Source: an uncultured Lachnospiraceae bacterium (GTDB taxonomy: Bacteria > Bacillota > Clostridia > Lachnospirales > Lachnospiraceae). Taken from it: a DNA stretch of 20,096 bases. Under the pieces are notes generated by a model. That model searched no databases. It saw only the letters and a program-made list of their open reading frames with translations, and had not been told where the DNA came from. The stretch spans positions 1-20,096 of the forward strand of contig CANCYO010000054.1 in the NCBI GenBank assembly GCA_947382415.1, written 5' to 3'. Positions 1-6,685 of this stretch are shown here, piece by piece. Position 1 is the stretch's first letter; each line of letters begins with the position of its first letter. A program made the position numbers and the translations under genes.

Positions 1-2
1 TG

Positions 3-431
3 CTCCTTAGAACGACGAGTGTTTCGGAAACTTTTGAGCAGATGATTCGCATTGATGAGAGGGACGCGTTTGTGGGGATCAGCTTTCCCAGATATTCCAT
101 GAGAACCTTAAAGGCCATGGAGTTTGCAAACGACAGGAATGCCAAAGTCATCGCTCTCACAGACAGTATCCATTCCCCCATGAATCTGTATTCCTCCTGC
201 AATCTGCTGGCCCGAAGCGATATGGTTTCCATTGTGGATTCGCTGGTCGCTCCCTTGAGCGTTATCAATGCGCTGGTGGTGGCCATGTGCCTGAAACGCC
301 CTCAGGAGGTAAAACGCAATCTGGAAATGCTGGAGGAGACCTGGAACAATTATCAGGTTTATCTGAATGACGAGATCAACTTCATAGACGACGAGCCTAT
401 GTTAAATTATTCGTTGAGACGGGAAGATTAA
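3..431 (+). CDS. MurR/RpiR-type transcriptional regulator, C-terminal SIS domain (5' end outside window)
   Basis: The reading frame is open from the first bases of the window, so the N-terminal helix-turn-helix half lies upstream and the gene is partial. The visible 143 residues are the second half of a sugar isomerase (SIS) domain. A DAFVGISFPRYS strand-loop, a helix and an AKVIALTDS strand, followed by SP, match the phosphosugar-binding fold of MurR/RpiR regulators. Family members bind a phosphosugar here and control sugar or amino-sugar catabolic genes; the ligand cannot be told from this fragment. The tail is acidic and ends LRRED. The next gene starts one base after the stop, so the two are almost certainly co-transcribed. 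An SIS-domain isomerase is an alternative, but the short acidic tail after the SIS fold fits a regulator better. Confidence 0.8.
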   Translation, partial: LLRTTSVSETFEQMIRIDERDAFVGISFPRYSMRTLKAMEFANDRNAKVIALTDSIHSPMNLYSSCNLLARSDMVSIVDSLVAPLSVINALVVAMCLKRPQEVKRNLEMLEETWNNYQVYLNDEINFIDDEPMLNYSLRRED

Positions 432-432
432 A

Positions 433-1710
433 ATGAGAGAGATTCTTGTGATCGGCGGTGGTGCAGCGGGTATGATGGCGGCGTTTGCCGCATCAAAACC
501 CGGGCGCCACGTTATTTTATTGGAAAAAAACGAGAAGCTGGGCAAAAAGCTGTTTATCACCGGAAAGGGCCGCTGCAATGTGACCAATGCGGCGGATCTG
601 GAGACCCTGTTTGCCAATGTGTGTACCAATGCCAAATTTCTCTACAGCGCTTTTTACGGTTTTGACAATCAGGCGGTCATGACATTGTTGGAGCAGGCGG
701 GGTGTCCTCTGAAGACGGAGCGGGGAGAGCGGGTCTTTCCCGTGTCCGACCACTCCTCGGATGTGATCGGGGCTTTTCGGCGGATGCTGCAAAAGCGGGG
801 CGTGGAGCTTTGGCTAAACACGGAGGTAGAGCGTCTTGTGTGGGAGGCGGAACCGTCCGGAAGCAGTCGCATCATGGGTGTGGAACTGCGAGGCGGGCAG
901 CGTCTGAATGCGGATGCGGTGATCGTCTGCACCGGCGGTCTGTCCTATCCGTCCACAGGCTCCACCGGGGACGGCATGCGGTTTGCGCAGGAGACAGGGC
1001 ACAGGCTGACGGAGTGCAGACCTTCGCTGGTGCCTGTGGAGACGGCGGATGACTGGTGCCGGGAGCTGATGGGACTGACTCTGAAAAATGTGGAGTTGAG
1101 AATGGTGAGCGGGAAGCGGGAGCTCTACAGAGAACAGGGTGAGCTTCTGTTCACCCATTTCGGAGTCAGCGGTCCGCTGGTCCTCACCGCAAGCTGTTAT
1201 CTGGGCCGGGCATACGCGGGAAAGGACAAACAGGAGCCTGAGTCTGTAAAACTGTATTTGGACTTAAAGCCGGCTCTTACGGAGGAGCAGCTTGACAGGC
1301 GGGTGCTGCGGGATTTTGAGGAGCAGCAGAACAAAAGGTTCAAAAATGCTCTGGGAGCGCTGTTTCCGTCAAAGCTGATTCCGGTGATGGTGATGCTCTC
1401 GGATATCGACGGGGAAAAGCGGGTGAATGAGATTACCAGGCAGGAGCGCAGGAGTTTCGTGAATCTGATCAAAAATCTGCCGCTCACCGTCAAGGGTACC
1501 AGATCCTATGCGGAGGCCATCATCACTCAGGGCGGCGTTTCCGTGAAGGATATCAATCCCTCCACCATGGAGTCAAAGCTGATTACCGGACTCTATTTTG
1601 CGGGGGAGGTTCTGGATCTGGACGCGCATACCGGCGGCTTTAACCTTCAGATCGCCTGGTCCACGGGGCATCTTGCGGGAGAGAGCGCGGCAGACACGGC
1701 CTGTTTATAA
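433..1710 (+). CDS. HI0933-family NAD(P)/FAD-dependent oxidoreductase
   Basis: A 425-residue flavoprotein. It opens with a Rossmann dinucleotide site, GGGAAG at residues 8-13 after a hydrophobic strand, and an acidic residue (E31) ending strand two. The family-specific GKGRCNVTN segment follows at about 44-52. The C-terminal FAD-closing motif GEVLDLDAHTGGFNLQ lies at about 391-406, and length and order fit the HI0933/YhiN family. Members are often annotated as aminoacetone oxidase-like, and a Clostridium scindens homologue (BaiN) was proposed to act on bile-acid intermediates. The physiological substrate is usually unknown and I do not assign one. It follows the RpiR-type gene by one base and lies just ahead of cmk, but a separate promoter precedes cmk, so it probably belongs to the upstream transcript. 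The predicted protein is cytosolic, with no signal peptide. Confidence 0.88.
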   Translation: MREILVIGGGAAGMMAAFAASKPGRHVILLEKNEKLGKKLFITGKGRCNVTNAADLETLFANVCTNAKFLYSAFYGFDNQAVMTLLEQAGCPLKTERGERVFPVSDHSSDVIGAFRRMLQKRGVELWLNTEVERLVWEAEPSGSSRIMGVELRGGQRLNADAVIVCTGGLSYPSTGSTGDGMRFAQETGHRLTECRPSLVPVETADDWCRELMGLTLKNVELRMVSGKRELYREQGELLFTHFGVSGPLVLTASCYLGRAYAGKDKQEPESVKLYLDLKPALTEEQLDRRVLRDFEEQQNKRFKNALGALFPSKLIPVMVMLSDIDGEKRVNEITRQERRSFVNLIKNLPLTVKGTRSYAEAIITQGGVSVKDINPSTMESKLITGLYFAGEVLDLDAHTGGFNLQIAWSTGHLAGESAADTACL

Positions 1711-1719
1711 AAATTTAAC

Positions 1720-1748
1720 TGTAAATGAAGTGAAAATCATGTTATAAT
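1720..1748 (+). promoter_or_regulatory. Sigma-A promoter of the cmk-ispH-S1 operon
   Basis: The -10 box is a perfect TATAAT at 1743-1748, preceded by TG at 1740-1741, an extended -10. The -35 (TGTAAA, 1720-1725, 17-bp spacer) is weak, as is common with extended -10 promoters. It lies 54 bp before the cmk start in the 91-bp gap after the flavoprotein gene, which shows no terminator. Confidence 0.7.
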
Positions 1749-1801
1749 GCTCCCAGATAACAGGCGGTTTCAGGCGTCTGTGAAGAGAAAGAGGGAACAG
1801 G

Positions 1802-2476
1802 ATGCGATATAATATAGCGATTGACGGGCCGGCAGGCGCGGGAAAGAGCACGATTGCCAGGGCGATCGCCCGGAAGCTGCGGCTGATTTATGTGGATACG
1901 GGCGCCATGTATCGCGCCATGGCTCTCTTCATGCTCAGGGAGGGTGTAGATCCTGCCGATGCGGACGCAGTGAGGGATAAATGCAGGGAGGCGGACATCA
2001 CCATCGCCTATGAGGGCAGCGAGCAGATGGTTTATCTGAACGGGGAAAATGTCAGCTCCTGCCTTCGCACCGAGGAAGTGGGAAATATGGCTTCCGCGGT
2101 CAGTGCGCAGCCTGCGGTGCGGGCAAAACTGGTGGAGCTGCAGCAGGCCCTTGCGGCTAAGTCGGACTGCGTGATGGACGGACGGGATATCGGTACCTGT
2201 GTGCTGCCGGATGCCCAGGTGAAGATTTACCTCACCGCCGACAGCGGAGTGCGGGCAAAGCGCCGGTATGATGAGCTTACGGCCAAGGGCGTATCCTGCG
2301 ATTTGGAGAAGATCCGGGAAGATATCGAGGACCGGGACTATCGGGACATGCACAGGGAACATTCCCCCCTGCGCCGGGCGGAGGACGCGGTGCTGGTGGA
2401 CAGCTCCCACATGACAGTGGAAGAAGTCATAGAGCATATCCTGAGTCTGTGTGAGGGAGCGCCGTCATGGAAGTGA
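1802..2476 (+). CDS. cmk: Cytidylate (CMP/dCMP) kinase
   Basis: Cytosolic nucleoside monophosphate kinase that phosphorylates CMP and dCMP with ATP. The 224-residue length is normal. Visible motifs are the P-loop GPAGAGKS at 9-16, YVDTGAMYRA at 30-39, DGRDIGT at 126-132, the lid arginines around 151-155 (RAKRR) and RDYRDMHREHSPL at 178-190, where the R..S signature of CMP kinases is complete. The start is supported by AGAGGGAACAGG immediately upstream and by the promoter at 1720-1748. Its last 10 bases overlap the start of ispH, so translation of the two is probably coupled. The cmk-ispH-S1 order is a familiar clostridial arrangement linking nucleotide, isoprenoid and translation functions. 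Confidence 0.97.
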   Translation: MRYNIAIDGPAGAGKSTIARAIARKLRLIYVDTGAMYRAMALFMLREGVDPADADAVRDKCREADITIAYEGSEQMVYLNGENVSSCLRTEEVGNMASAVSAQPAVRAKLVELQQALAAKSDCVMDGRDIGTCVLPDAQVKIYLTADSGVRAKRRYDELTAKGVSCDLEKIREDIEDRDYRDMHREHSPLRRAEDAVLVDSSHMTVEEVIEHILSLCEGAPSWK

Positions 2477-3351
2477 GACTTGCAGAGTGCGCGGGTTTTT
2501 GTTTTGGCGTAAAACGCGCTATAGATACAGTGTATGAGCAGATAGAAACAGGGAAGACTATTTATACCTATGGTCCCATTGTCCACAATGAGGAAGTCGT
2601 GCGGGAACTGGAGAAAAAAGGAGTTCGCGTGATAGAAGGGGAGGAAGAGCTTGCCGCCTGTGCCAAAGCTGCGGCAGGAGACGGCGGTAAGGAGAGCGTT
2701 CCTCCTGCCGTGATCATCCGGGCGCACGGGATTCCCAGGCGGACGCAGGAGCTTATGGAGCAGGGCGGTCTGGAATGTATCGATGCCACCTGTCCCTTTG
2801 TGAAACGAATCCACCGTATTGTGGACAAGGCCGGAGAACAGGGAATGCAGGTAGTCATCGCAGGAAATCCCGGCCACCCTGAAGTGGAGGGAATCCGAGG
2901 CTGGTGCTGTGGTCCCGTGACGGTGATTGAGACCGAGGAGGAGGCGGAGCGCTTTGTCCCGGAGGAGGGAAGACCGGTCTGTCTGGTCTCCCAAACGACA
3001 TTTAACTACAATAAATTTCAATCTATAGTTGAAATTTTTCAGAAAAAAGGTTACAATGATAATATCGTGAGTACTATCTGCAATGCAACGGAGGAACGAC
3101 AGCGCTCCGCACAGGCTCTTGCGGCGGAGGCGGATGTGATGATTGTGATAGGCGGAAAGCACAGCTCCAATTCGAGGAAGCTGTATGAGATCTGCAGCAG
3201 AGAATGTGCGCACACCTATTTTATACAGACACTGGATGACTTGCATTTAGAACTACCTAAAGCTGTTCGACTGGTGGGTATTACCGCGGGGGCTTCCACC
3301 CCAAATAATTTAATCGAGGAGGTTCAAAATTATGTCAGAATTAACTTTTGA
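2467..3351 (+). CDS. ispH: 4-hydroxy-3-methylbut-2-enyl diphosphate reductase
   Basis: Last enzyme of the MEP isoprenoid pathway, an iron-sulfur reductase giving IPP and DMAPP. The three cluster cysteines are C12 (GFCFGVKRA), C109 (DATCPFV) and C205 (STICNATEERQ). Substrate-site residues are also visible: H40 in GPIVHN, H87 in RAHG, H137 in GHPEVEG, the TTF at 177-179, SSNS at 233-236 and GAST at 275-278. At 294 residues the protein is complete. A small Ala/Gly-rich insertion sits near 63-80. It overlaps cmk by 10 bp and the S1 gene by 20 bp. In several clostridia IspH and S1 are one fused polypeptide; here they are in different frames. An internal promoter-like element lies within the gene at 3029-3057. 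Confidence 0.96.
   Translation: MEVRLAECAGFCFGVKRAIDTVYEQIETGKTIYTYGPIVHNEEVVRELEKKGVRVIEGEEELAACAKAAAGDGGKESVPPAVIIRAHGIPRRTQELMEQGGLECIDATCPFVKRIHRIVDKAGEQGMQVVIAGNPGHPEVEGIRGWCCGPVTVIETEEEAERFVPEEGRPVCLVSQTTFNYNKFQSIVEIFQKKGYNDNIVSTICNATEERQRSAQALAAEADVMIVIGGKHSSNSRKLYEICSRECAHTYFIQTLDDLHLELPKAVRLVGITAGASTPNNLIEEVQNYVRINF
3014..3057 (+). promoter_or_regulatory. Putative internal promoter with an overlapping inverted repeat, inside ispH
   Basis: TTGAAA (3029-3034), a 17-bp spacer and TACAAT (3052-3057) together form a near-consensus sigma-A promoter about 275 bp ahead of the S1 start. The -35 box is also the right arm of a perfect 8-bp inverted repeat, AATTTCAA (3014-3021) and TTGAAATT (3029-3036), separated by 7 bp. 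The patch is clearly more AT-rich than the flanking gene, though part of that follows from Phe, Asn and Lys codons. It could give the S1 gene its own transcription; the repeat would be a plausible operator. Evidence is sequence only. Confidence 0.45.
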
Positions 3352-4480
3352 ACAAATGTTGGAAGATTCTTTAAAAACTATACATGCAGGAGAGGTAGTC
3401 ACAGGCACAGTCATCGATGTCAAACCGGATGAGATTATCCTGAACATCGGATACAAGTCAGACGGTATTCTGAGCAAGAACGAATACACCAATGATTCCA
3501 GCGTCGATCTGACCACTGTGGCCAAAGCCGGCGATACCATGGAAGTGAAGATCCTGAAGGTAAACGACGGCGAGGGACAGGTTCTCCTGACTTATAAGCG
3601 TCTGGCTGCAGACCGCGGCAATAAGAGGATCGAGGAGGCCTACAACAATAAAGAGGTTCTCACCGCGCAGGTTGCACAGGTGCTTGACGGCGGCCTCAGC
3701 GTGATCGTGGAGGAAGTGAGAATATTTATTCCCGCCAGCCTGGTGTCCGACACCTATGAGAAGGATCTGACCAAGTACGCGGGTCAGGAGATCGAGTTCG
3801 TGATCAGCGAGTACAATCCCAAGAGGAGAAGATATATCGGCGACCGCAGACAGTTGGTGGCAGCGAGAAAGGCAGAGCTTCAGAAAGAACTCTTTGAGCG
3901 GATCAAGGAGGGAGATATTGTCGAGGGCGTTGTCAAGAATGTGACTGATTTTGGCGCGTTTATCGATCTGGGCGGCGCGGACGGACTGCTTCATATCTCC
4001 GAGATGAGCTGGGGCAGAGTGGAGCATCCCAAGAAAATATTTAAAGTGGGCGATAAGCTCAATGTTCTGATCAAGGAGATCAGCGGCAGCAAGATTGCGC
4101 TTTCTCTGAAGTTTGACGATGCGAACCCCTGGAAGGATGCCGCCAGCAAGTATGCTGTGGGCAATCTTGTGACAGGAAAGGTTGCAAGAATGACTGACTT
4201 TGGCGCCTTTGTGGAGCTGGAGCCCGGTGTGGACGCACTGCTCCATGTATCCCAGATTGCCAAAGAGCATGTGGAGAAGCCTTCCGATGTACTGAGCGTG
4301 GGAGATGAGGTGACCGCCAAGATTGTTGATTTCAACGAGGCAGACAGGAAGATCTCCCTGAGCATCAAGGCAACTTTGGCTCCCGATCCCGCAGAGGAGA
4401 AGGCTGAGGATTCCGACGCGGATGTGGTGTCCGTTGACATCGACGCGGTGATTGCGGCTGAAGCGGCTGAAAATGAATAA
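3332..4480 (+). CDS. rpsA: 30S ribosomal protein S1-like, four S1 RNA-binding domains
   Basis: A 382-residue protein with four OB-fold S1 domains: about 18-90 (GEVVTGTVIDVKPDEI), 105-172, 190-262 (GDIVEGVVKNVTDFGAFIDLGG) and 275-348 (GNLVTGKVARMTDFGAFVELEPG). Domains three and four carry the classic TDFGAF core and the GLLHIS or ALLHVS strand, and are the best RNA binders by sequence. The acidic, Ala-rich tail (about 350-382) is probably disordered. It is shorter than the six-domain E. coli S1 and typical of clostridial proteins, which may act on the ribosome or in RNA turnover. The start is set by GAGGAGG at 3316-3322, nine bases upstream, lying inside ispH. The reading frame is +1 relative to ispH. 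Confidence 0.93.
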   Translation: MSELTFEQMLEDSLKTIHAGEVVTGTVIDVKPDEIILNIGYKSDGILSKNEYTNDSSVDLTTVAKAGDTMEVKILKVNDGEGQVLLTYKRLAADRGNKRIEEAYNNKEVLTAQVAQVLDGGLSVIVEEVRIFIPASLVSDTYEKDLTKYAGQEIEFVISEYNPKRRRYIGDRRQLVAARKAELQKELFERIKEGDIVEGVVKNVTDFGAFIDLGGADGLLHISEMSWGRVEHPKKIFKVGDKLNVLIKEISGSKIALSLKFDDANPWKDAASKYAVGNLVTGKVARMTDFGAFVELEPGVDALLHVSQIAKEHVEKPSDVLSVGDEVTAKIVDFNEADRKISLSIKATLAPDPAEEKAEDSDADVVSVDIDAVIAAEAAENE

Positions 4481-4521
4481 TGCTGCCGGAATTGGCAGAA
4501 TGATCAGGGGGTGGCACGACC

Positions 4522-5298
4522 ATGACATATGATTACGAATATTTCAAACGAGAAATCATGGCACTGACCACAATAGACTTAAACAGCTATAAAGAAAAGC
4601 AGATGAAGCGGCGAATTGACACCCTGATTGCAAAGCATAATATCACTGGCTATGATCAGTATGTCAAAGCGCTGAGAAATGACAAAACGTATTTTGAAGA
4701 ATTTGTCAATTATATAACGATCAATGTCTCCGAATTTTACCGCAATCCGGAGCAGTGGAAGATTCTGGACGAGAGTGTGATACCGGAGCTGATCGGACGC
4801 TTCGGCAAGAATCTGAAGATATGGAGCGCCGCGTGCTCTACCGGCGATGAGCCATATTCGCTGGTGATGGCGCTGTCTAAGCACATTCCGCTGAATCAGA
4901 TCAAAATTGTGGCCACGGATCTGGATAAACAGGTGATCGCGAAAGCCAAGGTAGGACTGTATGCCGAGAAGAGCGTTGCCGCCGTGCCCGCTGATCTGAA
5001 GCGCAAGTATTTTACACAGGTGGGACCTTCCTACAAGATTGCGGATGAGATTAAGGCGAGGGTGGAATTCAGAGAACACAATCTGTTGAAGGATACATAT
5101 TTGACAGACTGTCATCTGATCGTGTGCCGGAATGTATTGATTTATTTTACGGAGGAAGCCAAAGACGGCGTTTTCCGCAAGTTCAATACCTCGCTGGCCA
5201 AAGGAGGACTGTTGTTCATCGGCAGCACGGAACAGATTATCAATTACAGAGAGATCGGTTTCGAGAGAAGAAATTCATTCTTCTACTCAAAGCCCTGA
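4522..5298 (+). CDS. cheR: CheR-type chemotaxis protein methyltransferase
   Basis: S-adenosylmethionine-dependent enzyme that methylates glutamates on chemoreceptors. The 258-residue protein has the helical N-terminal CheR domain (about 5-70, with the basic KRRID stretch at 29-33). The catalytic Rossmann domain follows: SAM loop SAACSTGDEPYS at 102-113, ATDLD at 131-135 for the ribose, and the signature CRNVLIYF at 202-209. The tail FFYSKP is family-typical. The ribosome binding site AGGGGGTGG is at 4506-4514. It lies 41 bp after the S1 gene; a small CTGCC/GGCAG hairpin at 4483-4498 sits in the gap but has no U-tract, so read-through from the S1 operon is possible. No other chemotaxis gene adjoins it. 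A chemoreceptor lies about 10 kb away at 15066-17030 and may be a substrate. Confidence 0.93.
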   Translation: MTYDYEYFKREIMALTTIDLNSYKEKQMKRRIDTLIAKHNITGYDQYVKALRNDKTYFEEFVNYITINVSEFYRNPEQWKILDESVIPELIGRFGKNLKIWSAACSTGDEPYSLVMALSKHIPLNQIKIVATDLDKQVIAKAKVGLYAEKSVAAVPADLKRKYFTQVGPSYKIADEIKARVEFREHNLLKDTYLTDCHLIVCRNVLIYFTEEAKDGVFRKFNTSLAKGGLLFIGSTEQIINYREIGFERRNSFFYSKP

Positions 5299-5336
5299 TA
5301 AGGGCAGGGATTATAAAATAGCAGGATTTATTAAAA

Positions 5337-5401
5337 AAAATCTAACAAAAAGGCGGATGCCCTGTGAATACAGGTGCAGCCGCCTCTTTTTGTTAGATTT
5401 T
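5337..5401. terminator. Long bidirectional Rho-independent terminator between convergent genes
   Basis: Left arm 5337-5356 (AAAATCTAACAAAAAGGCGG) pairs with right arm 5380-5401, with only a two-base bulge. The A-run on one side and the T-run on the other let it work on both strands. The loop region contains a second small hairpin, CCTGT-GAAT-ACAGG (5361-5374). It would end cheR and the minus-strand exonuclease gene. A further GCCCT/AGGGC hairpin at 5292-5305 overlaps the cheR stop. Confidence 0.9.
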
Positions 5402-5418
5402 GTCCGATTACGATGCCT

Positions 5419-6525
5419 CTAGCAGGAGGCCGCGATCATCTGTATGACCTGATTGGCATAGACAGAAAATGCTGCCCGGTCACGTTTCATCTCGTCTGTC
5501 AGCTCAAAGAACAGCGCGCTGCTCTTGTAGTCCGGTTTGAAGTAGGGCTCGAATTCGCCGTCCCACTGGGGCAGGTAGCTGGATACTTTCCGTGTGTAGC
5601 AATTGGCCGCCGAAGCCGGAATGCGGTGTTGCTTATCCACGAAGCCGGATACGGATTTGTGCAGCGCGACATCTTCGGCGGGAAGGTAATAATAGTCCCT
5701 GTAGTTGGAATAAAAATATTTTAGCTCGCCGTCAAAGATAGGAACCTTGATGGTGGCCTCGTCCCCTTCGCCCCTGAAATAGCAGCCGTCTGCGGCGGCA
5801 GATATCATTTTGGGCAGCGGAGTGGGAAGGGTGACGCTGATCAGAAGCTCTCTGCGGCTGTTGCCCTGCATATCCCGGTAGGAGTTGGCCTGAACCTTTT
5901 TGGCGCGGACGGCGGAATCCTCCAGCATATCGCAATAAGCCAGCATGGGCAGAATGTTCAGCATACCCTGGAGATCGTCGGAATTGTGCAGAAGCAGAGA
6001 CTTTTCGGCAAATTCGTTGGGCGACTTGATATAGTCCAGATAGATGCCGATGAGCTCTCCGCCGGAGAACACATCTTCCCGGTCTATCCCAAGAAACTGT
6101 TCCAAGGTCTTTTGTTTACAGTTGGGGAGCTTCAGAAACGTCTTTAAGGGGGCGATGCGTCTGTAGAGATCGATCCCCTCAAAGGCATCGAAGCAGTGGG
6201 TAATGCCCAGACGCTCACATTTCTGGATGAGAAAGGGCAGATCAAAATTGTTGCCGTTGAAATGCACCAGATAGCGGTACATACCGGCAAACTCGAAAAA
6301 TGCCTGCAGGATGTCGGCTTCCTGCTCATAATTCTCTGCCAGCCACTGTATCGTCTGCCAGCGCCCTTCCTGATAAAAGGCGCAGCCGATCATATACAGA
6401 TAGGAGGAGCGGGCCGTGAATCCTGTGGTCTCGATGTCCAGAAACAGAGTACTCTGTGCAGGAGCCAGTTTTTCCAGGGGATATGTGATCTGAAAATTAT
6501 CTATGGTGTCTTTATAGGTTCTCAT
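5419..6525 (-). CDS. YprB-like RNase H-fold 3'-5' exonuclease (DEDDh)
   Basis: A 368-residue protein with an N-terminal DEDDh exonuclease domain. Residues, numbered from the chosen start, are D30 and E32 in FLDIETTG, D95 in HFNGNNFDLPF, and H180 with D184 in HNSDDLQGM. All five metal-binding and catalytic positions are present, so activity on RNA or DNA 3' ends is expected. The C-terminal 150 residues have no obvious domain. YprB of Bacillus is the nearest named relative; its substrate is poorly defined. The start at 6525 is preferred because AGGAGG (6534-6539 on the plus strand, read in reverse) sits eight bases before it. A longer version from 6564 would translate through this ribosome binding site. 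The gene is monocistronic, with its own promoter and terminator. Confidence 0.87.
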   Translation of the reverse strand: MRTYKDTIDNFQITYPLEKLAPAQSTLFLDIETTGFTARSSYLYMIGCAFYQEGRWQTIQWLAENYEQEADILQAFFEFAGMYRYLVHFNGNNFDLPFLIQKCERLGITHCFDAFEGIDLYRRIAPLKTFLKLPNCKQKTLEQFLGIDREDVFSGGELIGIYLDYIKSPNEFAEKSLLLHNSDDLQGMLNILPMLAYCDMLEDSAVRAKKVQANSYRDMQGNSRRELLISVTLPTPLPKMISAAADGCYFRGEGDEATIKVPIFDGELKYFYSNYRDYYYLPAEDVALHKSVSGFVDKQHRIPASAANCYTRKVSSYLPQWDGEFEPYFKPDYKSSALFFELTDEMKRDRAAFSVYANQVIQMIAASC

Positions 6526-6584
6526 ATTATTTACCTCCTGCCCATTCCTGTGGGCGGAACTCACAGATAAATCTGAATATTTAC

Positions 6585-6590
6585 ATTATA
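6585..6590 (-). promoter_or_regulatory. Extended -10 promoter of the exonuclease gene
   Basis: On the minus strand TGCTATAAT places a perfect -10 with the TG extension about 60 bp before the start codon. The -35 region (near 6608-6613, TACAAA) is weak. The plus-strand side of the same 160-bp gap should also carry the rnf promoter, but I could not identify one convincingly there. Confidence 0.6.
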
Positions 6591-6620
6591 GCACAAATAA
6601 TCCAAATTTTGTAGTAGCTA

Positions 6621-6632
6621 TTTTGATCAAAA
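6621..6632. promoter_or_regulatory. 12-bp perfect palindrome upstream of rnfC
   Basis: TTTTGATCAAAA is fully self-complementary and lies 53 bp before rnfC, in the gap shared with the divergent exonuclease gene. It could be a small operator for a dimeric regulator of the Rnf operon, but its core resembles no full-length site I recognise, and short AT-rich palindromes occur by chance. Confidence 0.25.
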
Positions 6633-6685
6633 GATAGTAAAATTAAGTTAATTATGGATGAATTTTGTCATGAAAGGAAGAAGCG

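Noticed and set aside
2338..3246. Long minus-strand open frame of 302 codons across cmk and ispH
   Set aside because: It is antisense to two confidently identified genes, with shadow-type composition and no ribosome binding site.
4483..4498. CTGCC/GGCAG hairpin between S1 and cheR as terminator
   Set aside because: Five-pair stem with no following U-tract.
6526..6564. 13-residue N-terminal extension of the exonuclease
   Set aside because: AGGAGG lies between this start and the internal ATG at 6525, so the shorter form is better supported.
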